Shown here piece after piece: positions 44,525-57,215 of a stretch of 64,000 nt of DNA (its first letter is position 1; every line of letters starts with the position of its first letter). The translations under genes and the position numbers were made by a program. The stretch covers positions 1,798,001-1,862,000 of the forward strand of contig JAGTJL010000012.1 of NCBI GenBank assembly GCA_020746875.1, read 5' to 3'. Source of the DNA: Rhexocercosporidium sp. MPI-PUGE-AT-0058 (taxonomy: Eukaryota; Ascomycota; Leotiomycetes; Helotiales). Below the pieces are notes generated by a model, which searched no databases, had not been told where the DNA came from, and saw nothing but the letters and a program-made list of their open reading frames with translations.

Positions 44525-47500
44525 ATGGCTCAGAAAACAGGCAGAACCCTGGTTGGCGCCCAATTGGATGAGAATATCCTTGAACCCATCGCCATTGTTG
44601 GAATTTCCTTGAGGTTCCCAGAGGATGCTGTGTCGGAGGAGACATTCTGGGATATGCTGTTGAAACAGAGATGCGCATCAACTAGATACCCGAAAGATCG
44701 AATAAACATTGATGGCTTCTATAGCTCGGACCCTGCTAAAGACAATACGGTATGCAAATGTACCGAAGAGATTTGAACAAAATGCTAATCATAACTTACA
44801 GATGTCAAGCAATAGAGCAAACTTTCTGAGTGAAGACTTTCGCGTATTCGATGCACCTTTCTTCTCAATACCGCCCTCAGAAGCGGCAACAATGGATCCG
44901 CTGCAGCGGGGTGTTTTAGAAACCACTTATCGTGCTCTTGAAAATGGTTCGTAATGTTTACATAATTCGAGTTGACAATCTAGAACGAGAATCTTCAGTA
45001 ACAAATAGGCAGCCGGTATACCGCTTGAAACTATCAAAGGATCCAAGACCTCCGTCCATGTTGGATCGTTTACAGATGACTTCAATACCATGAGCTGGAG
45101 GGATACCCAACAAATCCCAAAATACAGTGCAACTGGAACGTCAGTTGCAATTCTGTCGAATCGCATTAGCTGGTTCTTTGATCTTCGAGGACCTAGCATG
45201 TCAGTTGATACGGCATGTTCCAGTGGACTGGTGGCACTTCATCTGTCTTGCAGTGACTTGTGGGCTGGAGAATCTAGCATGGTACGAAGTCCCGAATGTC
45301 AATGTTTGCTATTCACCAGAAACTAATCTGGATAGGGCATTGTCGCTGGCTCGAATTTGATATTATCCCCCGAACTAAACATTGCCATGTCGAACATGAG
45401 CTTTCTATCAAAGGACGGCAAATGCTACAGCTTTGACAAGAGGGCAAACGGTTATAGCAGGGGTGAAGGCTTTGGGGTGCTTATCCTAAAACGGCTCTCG
45501 CACGCAATTAGGAATGGAGATACGATCCGTGCTCTAGTACGCTCGACTGGAGTCAATCAAGATGGGTACACTGGTGGAGGTGTCACTCAACCTAGCAAAA
45601 CCTCTCAAACGGACCTTATATTCGATACATATCGAAAAGCGGGGCTGGATATGAGCCTGACACGATTCGTTGAGGCGCATGGTAAGATTGAGATAAATTA
45701 AGATTTTACACACTCAGCGCTAAGAATTTCAGGTACTGGTACTGCTATTGGCGATCCTATAGAAGCGCGGGCAATTGGTGAAAGTTTTTATGGACATCGC
45801 AGTCCATCGGACCCACTCATCATGTATGATTTCCCTTAAGTCCACTGCACTCAAATTCTGCCCCTTTGTATTTTATGAACTAATAACTGATCAGGGGCGC
45901 GGTGAAACCGAACATTGGTCACTTGGAAGGTGCAAGTGGCATCGCCAGTATAATTAAAACAATCATGGTCTTAGAGAAAGCTACGATCCCTCCGAATACT
46001 AATTTCGAAAGCTTGAATCCGAAGATAGATTCTGAATTCTTCAATCTAAAGGTAGGCAGCTGCCTCGGAAGCTTACTTGGTCCCTGCTTACCTTTCTTAG
46101 TTTCCATTATCTTGTCTGCCTTGGCCTACCCAGGGCCCTCGGAGGGCGTCTGTTAATTCGTTCGGCTTTGGGGGGACAAACGCCCACGCCGTCATTGATG
46201 ATGCATATCACTACTTGCACACAAGAGGATTGGCTGGTAATCACTCTACTATCGAGTCGCCTCCGAGCCAAGAGATGCTTGCACCTCCTACCGGTGACAA
46301 GCCCTACAGCAATGGGCTCCTGGAGATAGAAGAAAGCCCCCAGCTCTTGATTTGGTCCGCCGCTGATGAACAAGGAACACATCGTCTAGCTCAGGCTTAT
46401 AGCAAGTACTTTGTCACCAAAGGCAAACGCCACAATGTCGACATTCTGCCAGACGTTGTCTTTTCGTTGAATACAAGGCGTACGTCACTACCATGGAAGG
46501 CGTTTGTCGTGGTCAATTCCGTCAAGGACCTAGAGAACTTGGAAGAACTTATGGTCAGAGAGCTAGTTGCCAGCTCAACCTCAAAGCAGAACCTTGGATT
46601 TATCTTTACAGGCCAAGGGGCGCAGTGGCATGGGATGGGCCGAGAGCTAATGGCATATCCAACCTTCAACAATAGCATTGTGCAAGCCGATGAGACCGTC
46701 AAGGGTCTAGGGTGCAAATGGTCCATTATAGGTAGGCTTTAGACAATCCGCCATGCACACATTCCCACTGATAATGATCAATAGAGGAGCTCACGAAAGA
46801 CGATACTTCATCCCGAGTTAATGAGCCGGAGTTCAGCCAAACTATTTCCACAGCAGTCCAAGTTGGACTTGTTGACTTGTTCAGAGCCCTTGATGTTATC
46901 CCTGCAACCGTTGTAGGTCATTCATCAGGAGAAATTGCTGCAGCGTTAGTTTCCCAAACCCCTTAAAAGATTTTTTTGATAGTGGAGTAGATATTGCATT
47001 GGCGCACTCTCGTTGCAGTCTACTATGAGAGTAGCTTATTACCGAGGAATGCTTGCCTCGAAGCTTATGCAAACAGCATCTTCTAAATATTCAATGGTGT
47101 CTGTTGGGTTATCTGAAGAGCAAACACAGCTTCAGATGAACAAGCTTGCATTGCTAGGAGCATTCGATCCCAAGAAGATGTCTATTAGTTGCATCAATAG
47201 TCCAAAGAGCGTGACCTTGGCGGGGCCGGAAGACCAAATCGATATCCTCACAACACACTTGGAGAAAGAGAATATCTTCGGTCGGAAGTTGAAAGTCAAT
47301 GTCGGGTATCACTCTCCTCAAATGCAGGAAATCGCTTCCCAGTATCTGGACAAGTTACACAATCTCTGGCCGGGCTCGAATTGGGTGGACACTTACATGG
47401 TGTCTTCTGTCACCGGCGAAATTATCCCAGCCGACATACTTCGCACCGGACAATACTGGGTGCGAAATATGGTGTCGCCTGTGAACTTCCTAGGTGCGCT

Positions 47501-50500
47501 GATGCGATCCTACAATGGTTCAAAGAAAGCGCAAGTTACAAGAAAGCTTGATAGAAGTCATCTCAATCGCCACTTTACACACACCTGGTTGGAAGTCGGT
47601 CCCCATGCTGCTCTTCAAGGCCCTCTTCGAGATACATTATCAGCTCTTAAAAAGACTGGCGAAGTCAGCTATAACTCCGCTCTAATACGCAATCGGTCTT
47701 CAACTGCGACCTTTCTCAATGCAGTAGGATGGTTGTATTGCAAAGGGCACCGGATCAATATGAGCAAATTGTTCTTGCTCACCTCAAAGTCCCAGAAAAA
47801 GCCCAAGGTGCTGGTAGATTTACCACAGTACCCGTTCAATCATTCGGTTCTCTATTGGGAAGAGTCTCGACTCAATCGTGAATTTCGTTTCCGCCAACAT
47901 ACCAACCACGACCTTCTAGGAAGTCGTGTTCAGGATTGGAACTCATCGGAACCCAGATGGACGCGTGTATTTCGATTGGATGAAGTTCCGTGGGCCGAAG
48001 ACCATAAAATAGACGGGTCGATTCTCTATCCTGCAGCCGGCATGCTTGCGATGGCCCTCGAAGCAACTAGTCAGTTGTTGGAGATGGAAAGCAGACCTGT
48101 AGTGGGTTACGAAATCAAAGAGGCAGTATTTCAGGCACCACTGATATTATCAACGACGAATGATGGTACTGAAATGCAAATCTGCCTGCATCCAAGAAAT
48201 GAATCAGTCACCAGTTGGTACGGATACCGCATTTACAGCTATAAGGCCGAGGAAGGATGGTATGAAATATCCCACGGAGAAATCAGAGCGGACTTTGGAT
48301 TGTCAAAATCAGAAGTGGATGAAGGGCAAGAGACGGCTCAACACCTCGACCTCTACCAAAAGGCTCTTGCGTCCTGTAACGGCTCGGTCGAGGCAAAGAA
48401 ACTGTACCAGGAACTCAAAAATATCGGCCTTGATTATGGACCATCGTTTCAGGGGCTGGAGCAGATTCGATTCAACGACGATGGGGAAGCTACGGCGACT
48501 GTTTCTCTTTCTAAATGGGCTCGGGGCGATGAGCACAACCTGTCGTCGACTCAGTGCAGTATTGTTCATCCGGCTACACTAGACACCATGTTCCAATTGG
48601 TATTCATCGCACTCAGTAAGGCAAATTTTGCAGGAATGCAAACCATGGTTCCGACCCGGATCGCGAGACTGTGGATATCTCGTACTGGGGCGGGGCCTCC
48701 ATTCTTGGGCTCGGTCCAGGCGCATGCGTACGCACAAAAGACTAGCAAGCGCAGTGCGAGCGCTTCAATATCGGTAGTCGCCGAACACGATAGGCAATTG
48801 AAGATTGGTGTGGAAGGCTTAGTCGTTACCGCTATCTCGAGTACTGATGCCGCCTCAAAGACCGAAATTGAACAAAAGCAGCTTTGTTATCACATGAAGT
48901 GGAAGCCTGACCTTGACACTATGGACGAGATGCAAATCTTGCAGTACTGTCGAGACCAGCCTCCCACAGATGACGGCCAGCAAAGTATAGATACCAAACT
49001 CGTTGCTCTTGCATTTGCTGCTGCTGCCTTGAAGGAGTTGAGAGACCACGATCAGCAGACCCCACTACGTCTCGTAAAGTTTGCAAGTTGGGTCCAGACA
49101 CAATTTGACATCGATATGGCTCAGACACCTGCAGCATTCCGGAAGAGTCGCAAAGCGTGGATCGATGACCCTGATAACCTGAGTTACTTGTTCGATACTG
49201 AACATACAGCCAAGACTGGCAAAGACAAGTTGCTGATGAAGATTGGATCTCGCTTGCCTCGGGTGGTCCTAGGCGAGGTCAAACTCTTGGACTTGCTCCA
49301 TGAAGATGACTCTCTCCTGGGAGAATATATACGAGAAGAAATTGAGAGTTCTCGTAGTTTTAAAGAGCTCTCTTGTTACCTCGAGGCTCTCATCCACAAG
49401 CATCCTGGCATGAATATCTTGGAGATTGGCGCAGGAAGCGGTACATATACTCGAATTCTTCGCAAGACGATGGTCCCACAACCAGCGTCACCTCTCTATA
49501 CAAGTTATGAGTTCACAGAACTTGATAAGAACCTTCTCGAGCAAGCAAAGGCAACATTCCACCAAGAAACCAATATGAAGTTTCATGTCCTAGACATCGA
49601 AAAGAGTCCATCAAGCCAATCTTTCAAAGATGGATCTTATGACATTGTCATTCTCACCACCTTCAAGCCTGGCTCGGAACAAGGACTTCAGAATGCTCGT
49701 GGACTTTTGAAGCCAGGAGGAAAGCTCGTGATCATCGAGAAACTATCGGAGGACAACTTGGTCAAACGCTTGGTCGCCAGTTTGCCGGGTTTAATCCCTG
49801 AGTGGTGGGATACCTCTCACCAGCTCGCGCAGCGCCCGTATCAATGGGAAAGTGTCTTGACATCAAATGGATTCTCAGGGATTGATCTTGTGTTCTCAGA
49901 ACCATCTGAAGAAACTCATGGACAGAGGGTCCTCATATCTACTGCGAGAGAAGAAGTTTCGAGCCCCCTTCACTATTCCAAAACAGTTGTCATCTTGGAA
50001 AAGGACTCAGAGCTCCAGATTCAACTTGCAGACAATCTTAAACATGAGCTCCAGAGGTTAGGTATTTCCATTTTTGAGTTTTTAACCTTGAAAGAAGCTA
50101 CTGCGTCTACCACAATACAGGGTTGCCATTTTATTCTACTGAGCGAGCTCGAGAGTCCCATACTTCTCAACATGAGCGCAGAACAACTCGATGCACTTAA
50201 GATGATTGTTCAAGCCGCAAGAGGCGTGCTGTGGGTAACTAGGGGAGGTGGACGCGACAAATCCCCACCAGACTACGACTTGGTAAAAGGCCTGTTCAGG
50301 GTTATTCGCCAAGAGCACCCAACTATATCCTTGGTCACACTGGCTCTAGATCCTACGGTAGACAATCATCCCCGGACGATTGCTAAAGTATCCCACGATT
50401 TGCGTATAAAGAGCGAGATCGTTGAGCCGGAGTATGTCGAAAAAGACGGATATCTTCACATCGGCCGCGTCGTTCAGGCCCCCCTCGTCAATGAGCACAT

Positions 50501-52801
50501 ATTCCGCACAACTAACTACCCGTTGCGGCTTCAGGGATTCGGAGAAGGGGTTCCCTTGAAGATTAGCGTCAGAACCCCTGGACTTCTCGATTCCATAGAG
50601 TTTCATGAGGACAACGAACCCAGGGAGCCTCTCGGAAGCGACCAGGTCGAGATTCAGGTCCAAGCCGTCGGAGTCAACTTCAAGGAATGCTTGACTGTCC
50701 TAGGGCGCATCGATACTGACAGAATGCCAGGCGAGTGCGCTGGAATTATTAGCAGAGTTGGAAAGGACTGCAAAGACCTTCAAATCGGTGACCGGGTGGC
50801 AATCTATACCATGGATACGTACCGATCATACGCTCGTGCTAATGCCAAATGGGTCGTCAAGATTCCAGATTCCATGTCCTTCGCCCAGGCGGCGTCGATC
50901 CCTATTGCATTCGGTACGGCCTACTACTCTCTTGTACAAGTAGCACGCCTGCAGAAGGGGGAGACTATCCTCATCCACGCGGCGGCAGGAGGAACAGGCC
51001 AGGCTGCGGTTCAATATGCACTGTATTTGGGGGCCGAAATCTTCGCGACGGTTGGATCGATGGCCAAAAAGAGGCTACTCATGGAGATGTACAAGATCCC
51101 CGAAGACCACATCTTCTACAGTCGCGATATATCGTTTGCGGATGGCATCAAACGCATCACAAAAAGCCGAGGCGTTGATGTCGTTTTGAATTCGTTGTCG
51201 GGTGAGGCTTTAGTCGCCACATGGGAATGCATCGCTCCATATGGCCGCTTTGTTGAGATCGGAAGAAAGGACATCGACTCCCATGGCAATCTGCCAATGT
51301 TCCCGTTTGCCAGGAATACTTCTTTCACTGGGGTGGATCTCGTCTCCGTAATCTTGGATCGACCCGCCCTGGCCCAAAATATGATGCAGGAAATAATGCA
51401 ACTTTTATCGGTTGAGCAATTCCGAACTATCTATCCGCTAACGGTGTATTCGATATCCGATCTGGAGCAAGCATTTCGGAGCCTTCAAAGCGGGAAAAGC
51501 TCTGGGAAGCTTGTGGTAGAAATAACCAAAGAAGCGATGGTTCCAGTAAGTTGTCCAGCTTCAAGGTCAATCTTGGTATCCTAATTCGAAATTTAGACTT
51601 GCTTGAAGGCAGAATATTCAACCACCCTCGATGAAAATGCAACATACTTGATTGCCGGTGGTCTTGGGGGGATCGGGCGTAGTATATCCCGCTGGCTAGT
51701 AGATCGAGGTGCAAGGAACCTGCTTCTACTTTCTCGTTCTGGTGGAGAGAAGAGTGCTCAAGCTCAAGCTCTCCTGGCTGAATTAAGGAGTAATGGCGTT
51801 CATGTTGAGGCTCCAGTCTGTGACATCACCGACCTCCCTTCTCTCCGAAATGTCTTGGAGAGATACAAGGGCATCATGCCAGCAGTGAAAGGATCTATTC
51901 AAGCCTCAATGGTGCTTAGAGTAAGTTGAGCAATTGACGGCGAAATCATTGCACTAACTTTGCCCAGGACACTACATTTGCCAAAATCTCTTTCAAAGAC
52001 TGGGAAGAAAGTCTGAAGCCTAAAGTCCAAGGATCGTGGAATCTGCACAACGCCCTGCCCAAAGGAATGGACTTTTTCATTCTTTTGTCTTCTGCAAGTG
52101 GTATCTTCGGTAACCCAGGGCAGAGCAACTATGCTGCTGGTAACACCTATCAAGATGGATTAGCAAACTATCGTTGCTCTCTGGGAGAAAATGCAACCTC
52201 TCTCGATCTCGGCCTCGTTCTGTCCGAGGGAGTTGTGGCAGAAAACTCAAAGATCATGGACCATTTGATGCGACGAGAAATGTTCCTTCCTCTTACCCAG
52301 GAGGATGTCCTTGCACTACTCGATTTTCACACATCACAACCATCTGTGAACACGAAAAGCCAGGTTGTGACTGGACTGGACCTTCCAGCAAAGATACTTG
52401 CGAGAGGAGGGGAAATACATTCCTCCATGTACCAACCACTATTCCGTCACATGCACCAAATCAAGTATTCTGGTTATTCGCAGGTACGCAACACTGAGCA
52501 GGCTCTAGATTACAAGAGCTTGTTTGTAGCTGCGACTTCCTTGGAAGAGGCAGCCCATATCGCGGCGGAAGGGCTACGGCAGAAACTGTCTAAAATGCTA
52601 GGCATTGCTGAGGAGAATATTGAGCTCAGCCATAGGGTGGAATCGTATGGTGTAGATTCTTTGGTGGCCGTTGAATTGCGTAACTGGTTGGCTAAAGAGA
52701 TGGGTGCTGACTTGGCAGTTTTTGAGATTGTTGGGGGAGCAACTTTGACAGGAGTCGGTCAAACAGTCGCGGGGAAGTCACAGTTTTTGATGATCAAATG
52801 A
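44525..52801 (+). CDS. Highly reducing type I polyketide synthase
   Basis: Eleven exons (44525-44749, 44802-44946, 45013-45281, 45336-45681, 45733-45823, 45895-46051, 46101-46731, 46785-46944, 46991-51545, 51597-51920, 51968-52801) join in phase to 2,578 residues. Order: KS (DTACSSG Cys192, EAHGTGT His328, NIGHLEG His368), AT (GHSSG Ser668), DH (His1013, Asp1206), C-methyltransferase region with GAGSGT near 1488, ER ([13 protein letters not shown] near 2000), KR (GGLGGIG near 2214, Tyr2356 in NYAAGN) and ACP (GVDSL, Ser2532). There is no thioesterase or reductase at the end. All catalytic residues looked for are present, so a reduced, possibly methylated polyketide chain is expected; the product cannot be named. 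The apparent breaks in the first 2.5 kb are nine small introns. Confidence 0.93.
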
Positions 52802-53529
52802 ATGTTATGACAGAATACCAAGGTATTCCGAATAAATTATCCAACCTAATTCCATCCCATACCCTTATCACAACTCTTGGCAGTGTCGAAAGTAACCGTC
52901 TTTGTCCATATAAGCCCACATCACATAGCTGACAAAGCCTACGATTAAGTGTGTACATTAGACAAGGATTTGCAACTTCTTACTAGAATTCTTACGTGAA
53001 CTAAGGTAGTCCTAATATAGAGGTACATCGAGTGGAGATGTTAATGCTATATGGTAATATTCTTCAACACGCTTTCGGTCTTCAAAAAGACGGAGGACAT
53101 GTCACTTACGCCACAGGATGCGCAGCCGCAGTTGTCACAGTCACCAGGATGAGTGTAGCAAGAGCATGGACCCATTTTCGCGGTGAGATATTTGAGGTAG
53201 CTGATGGAACAATAGAGAGCAAGTACTTGGTCGCCGGCGAATCTGATCCTACCAAGCGTTCTAGAGGTTTCTCGTGAACAAGGCTAAACGAGCCAACGAG
53301 AAGTCTTAAATTTGGGTCATTGCAGCCTTATTGAGTAAAGCCTACAAAAAGGAGGGACGGAACAGTTAACCCTGATACGAAGTATGTATTATTCGTCAAG
53401 CGATCTTATACCGGTCGAAGGTTAAATAAAGCAGGGTGATGGACGTAGGAGACGAGAAACCCCGCACTGCGAGAAAAACAACCTCATTCGAGAAGGGTGG
53501 AAAGCACTCATCATTGATTGGATAAGTTA
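52802..53529. other. 3' flank of the synthase, no supported gene
   Basis: An 81-codon open frame at 53032-53277 (plus) has no recognisable domain and no partner exon. It could be a remnant of a cluster gene. Confidence 0.4.
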
Positions 53530-55290
53530 ACACCCCTGGAAGTGGGCACCCCCTGTACCGGGCACACCCTCGCTTAATATACCCCACCACCCCCCACCTA
53601 TGCCAACCACAATAACTCAACAACTAATTAATAGTTATATGAGATAATGTAGAACTGAGTTTATCACCCATATCCTCAGCTTCTGCCAAAATATAACTGT
53701 CCCCAGCTGCAATTTGCTCTTCCCTAATCTCCCTAATCTTTACAAATTTGCTATTTGGTGATACCTAGACTTTCCTCCTTTTCCTAGGCTGAAACTATAC
53801 TACCTTAGCCTCTAAATCTACTATCCGCTTCTCATGTTGGGTAATAACAAAGTCCCGTTGATCCCAGCCTTTAGAAATCTTCCTGAGAGTCCTTAAGGTG
53901 GGGGAAGTAGCCTTTCCCAATTGGGAAGTTTGGTAAACTATCTCCCTAAATTCTTTGGCCTTTGTAGGCGTAAGAACCTCCAAAATAGACTGGTCTGCAT
54001 CCCAATCAAGAGGAGCATTGTTTGCTTTCCTTTTTGAAGTTGATTCTTGGTTGTTATTACTATTTTCAACTAGTAAACGATTCATAAGTAGTTTTACCCT
54101 ATTCAGACGCCAAAGACCTAATACACGCCACCCAGACTTGATATTCTGAGCTATAATACTCTCAATCCTTGCCTTATAATAGCAACCGATAAAGTTTATC
54201 TTGCCAATTGGTGTAGCATCACTTGCTCCATCCAAAAGTCCAATATGCCGGCGGTAGGCTTTTTTGAGTGAAGAAAAAATGGCTAAATCCAAAGGTTGAA
54301 GGACATGTGAAGTATGTGGAGGCAAGAAAAGCAAGTGAATATTGTTTGAGTAGCATTGCAATATGAATTCGGTAGTTTCACGGCTACCATGGCCATCCAA
54401 AATTAACAATCGAGGCTCGGAAGGGTCACGTGGTGCAGTTTGAGGTATAAACACCTTTCAAGCCATTCTATAGCCGTAGAATCAGTTGTCCACCCGTTTT
54501 TAGTAGATGTGAACTCCCAATTATCGAATCTCTTTAGATTTTCATCAAATTATTGGTTTTGTACTGATTTTCCCTTATAAATAAGCAATGGTTTGGTGCT
54601 TTTGCCTACAGCCGAGATGCATTCAATAAAAGATGTCTATGCTCTTGACCCAAGTGTTCCTTGTTTTTTTTTTTTTTTTTTTTGAATAGACCGCTTGTGG
54701 GCGCTTCCAACAATTAACCCATTATCCCCCATACCCTCCATTATCCCTGCTTCATCCATATTCCAACGGTTTTCGGGCTTGATGGCCTTGATTCGGGGTG
54801 GTACCAAGCGTTCCCACCACTTCTTAATAATTTCCGTTGTAGCACTATTCATACGGGCAGACTCGATTTGGAATTGCTTTTTGGTCATAAGAAATAGGAT
54901 TCCGGCGTAAAAACCCAGCCATCCATCGTTTACTCAAAGGTTGGCAAAACGTATCCGGCCGGCAAAAATTCAGATTTGTTGATGGGTTGGACTTTTTCCT
55001 AGGCATTCCTAGTTGAGTACCCATTTTGCAAGGTGATCTTCTTGAATAGGAGATAGTCTCTGCTCATGGGCATGAGCTTGTTGTCTAGATGAAAGGCCAT
55101 TTAGCCTGTTCTGGAGTGTTGACCGTGGTACACCATATTCTAGCCCCGCCTTCTTCTGGGACATGCCATTTGCAGTCTATTTTACATTTTCCAAGAGAGA
55201 GCTTCATGACCTCCACGCCCTTTCGCAGTGAGAACAAATTTATTGGGATACGAATGCATCTGATCAATGTCAAGAAAACCCATTTTCTAT
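53530..55290 (-). mobile_element. Fot1/pogo-type DNA transposon, inactive
   Basis: The left end ACACCCCTGGAAGTGGGCAC at 53530 follows TA; the right end could not be found, so 55290 is approximate. The minus strand encodes a DDE_1-type transposase in pieces. The region 54888-54637 has ARMNSATTEIIKKWWERL and PENRWNMDEAGIMEG. The frame 54454-53795 has VFIPQTAPRD-like text, LLILDGHGSRETTEF and LPPHTSHVLQPLDLAIF. A run of about 21 T (54666-54686, plus strand) interrupts the frame. RIP marks are far fewer than in the 30.6-kb copy, so this is a younger insertion. It separates the polyketide locus from the hydrolase gene. Confidence 0.85.
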
Positions 55291-55311
55291 AATTAAACCC
55301 ATTACTTCATA

Positions 55312-56256
55312 TCATTTTATCCAAACCTTACTAATACTAGCCAGCCCATCCTTCAACCACGGAGTCTCAAGCGTAGCGGCACCATCAAACCCATGATCCC
55401 CACTCTCAAACTTACCCACCGCACTCCCCTGACCAAATTTCTCCTCCCAAAACTTCACAAAGTCTACAGAATGCTCGCACGGTACCGCAGAATCCTCCGT
55501 TCCATGCATGATGAGCAGAAGTGGGACCTTCTCGTCTCCTTTCATCTTCTCTACCTCCTTCGCAGGATACAATGACGCATCCGTCCCCATGATCTGCGGA
55601 AGCAATCCATTCTGTAGAAGCGGAAGCGCGATGTCCATCCTGGCTGGTGGGAAAGCCCCAGTGAAAATCTTCCCCGGCTCCATGGAAGAAAGATGCTGAT
55701 CAAAGACCGCCTTCGGTATCTGAGGTGCCCCCATTGGAGATTTGTCCGTAGATGCAACCGAAAACCACGGCCTGTCGAGGTAAGTCATCGGGTATGCAGC
55801 AATGACAGATTTGACGAGATCTGGTCTCATCAGTCCTGACTGAATGGCTAGATAACCACCAGCACTCTCGCCATACGTTGCCACACTCTCGTAATCAGGG
55901 GTGATGTCACTGCCAATTCTCTTGAGATATGCTGGTAGATCGTTCTCAACCCAGGTCCAGAGATCACGTACATCGGAAAGGATATCGAGTCCATTGCTCT
56001 CAGGCAGGAGACGGTAGTTCGCAGAGACTCGAATCGCGGAATGGAGAGTTGCGTAGTCGAGGGACCATTGCGCTGTCCAATCTGGATAGATGGCATGGCC
56101 AGTGATGAGAAAGCCGCCGTGAAAGTGAACTAAAACTGGGCGCTTGCCGGTGTAGACACCTTTTGGAATAAGAACATAAAGAGCGATCTCTTGATCGTTG
56201 ACTATCTTATATGGTGTGGTTGTGACATTGAAGTTGGCGAATTTCGGGTCGTCCAT
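55312..56256 (-). CDS. HSL-type alpha/beta hydrolase
   Basis: A single exon of 314 residues. The oxyanion-hole motif HGGF lies at 46-49 and the nucleophile elbow GESAGG at 129-134 (Ser131), the pattern of the hormone-sensitive lipase/esterase (alpha/beta hydrolase 3) family. MHGTEDSAVP and SGDHGF near the C-terminus carry the likely Asp and His. No signal peptide, so intracellular. It would hydrolyse small carboxylic esters or lactones. It lies just past a transposon from the synthase, so membership in the polyketide locus is possible but unproven. Confidence 0.88.
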   Translation of the reverse strand: MDDPKFANFNVTTTPYKIVNDQEIALYVLIPKGVYTGKRPVLVHFHGGFLITGHAIYPDWTAQWSLDYATLHSAIRVSANYRLLPESNGLDILSDVRDLWTWVENDLPAYLKRIGSDITPDYESVATYGESAGGYLAIQSGLMRPDLVKSVIAAYPMTYLDRPWFSVASTDKSPMGAPQIPKAVFDQHLSSMEPGKIFTGAFPPARMDIALPLLQNGLLPQIMGTDASLYPAKEVEKMKGDEKVPLLLIMHGTEDSAVPCEHSVDFVKFWEEKFGQGSAVGKFESGDHGFDGAATLETPWLKDGLASISKVWIK

Positions 56257-57215
56257 GTTGTCTGACTTGGAATGTGAAATAGGAGAGAGAATTTTGTTTG
56301 GGGGGGGGGATGAAAATCTGTCAAAAAGCCGGATTTGAATGCAACTCTGGTTCTACTCTAGGTCTAAGAGAAGGCGAGGCTCTGCTTTTTATGGTAGCCT
56401 TTCTTCTCGCTGTGCCGCGTAGCTTATGCTTCCACGCAGCCTGGAGGCGGTGTGATATTCTCGCCGAAAATGTGCTTCATAAGCAAATAAAATATTCTTA
56501 CTTCTCTATGAGTCCGTACGGTTTCTGCTGTGCTTGCTATTATATCCGACTTCAAGACCGGTGGTGGGTAAAGGGGCTTCCGTAGCCGTTCTCGCATTTC
56601 GGCCTTTCGGCTTTAGAGAACGCGACACCGATACTCCAGGGTTTGGTTTGCTGCCGCCGAAATGGAGATTTCTGAGAGCAAGCAAGTTATGTATGACTGG
56701 TTTGTAGACGTATATGCAAGAGTGAGCCGTTAATTGAAGCCATGATCGGTCAAAATTGGATCGCACTCTCGCTTGGTCGCGGGCAGTAACTGTGTTCCGA
56801 AGGCTTTCGCACGGTGTTATGCAGCCGTGTTCGACTTCTCTCTAAATTTTTGGATTATCTGAGCGCGAGGAATGGCACTCCACGTAGATTTGTATGTTCC
56901 ATATGTTGTTATGGATCTCTGGCAGGAAAACCCAGCCACTAGATTCAATGTTGATGTTGGTGTTGATGTTGATGTTGATGTCGTGTAGATAAGCTCAAGA
57001 TTACTGAGGATTAGTTGCCGGAGTGGATCCATGACGCGCTGATAACAAGTAGTAAATTTCGCAACAACACTTCCACAGCTTGCAAGATGTTCCTACACGC
57101 CTTCACCCATCCTCGAAGGAAAGCAGTGCGGCATGTCCATATTACGACCTCAAATACATCTTAGTCTCCAACCGATTTCATCTCGCTCATTAGGTTAACA
57201 CAAGTCGCGTCGACG
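56257..57215. other. Intergenic region
   Basis: No gene supported. A short GTTGAT/GATGTT microsatellite lies at about 56948-56982. It holds the divergent promoters of the hydrolase and the methyltransferase-like gene. Confidence 0.5.

Noticed and set aside
44740..47000. Apparent stops and frameshifts in the first part of the polyketide synthase
   Set aside because: All are resolved by nine GT-AG introns of about 40-65 nt with matching phases, so it is not a pseudogene.
53032..53277. Small gene downstream of the synthase
   Set aside because: 81 codons with no domain, partner exon or convincing start; left as an unassigned frame.
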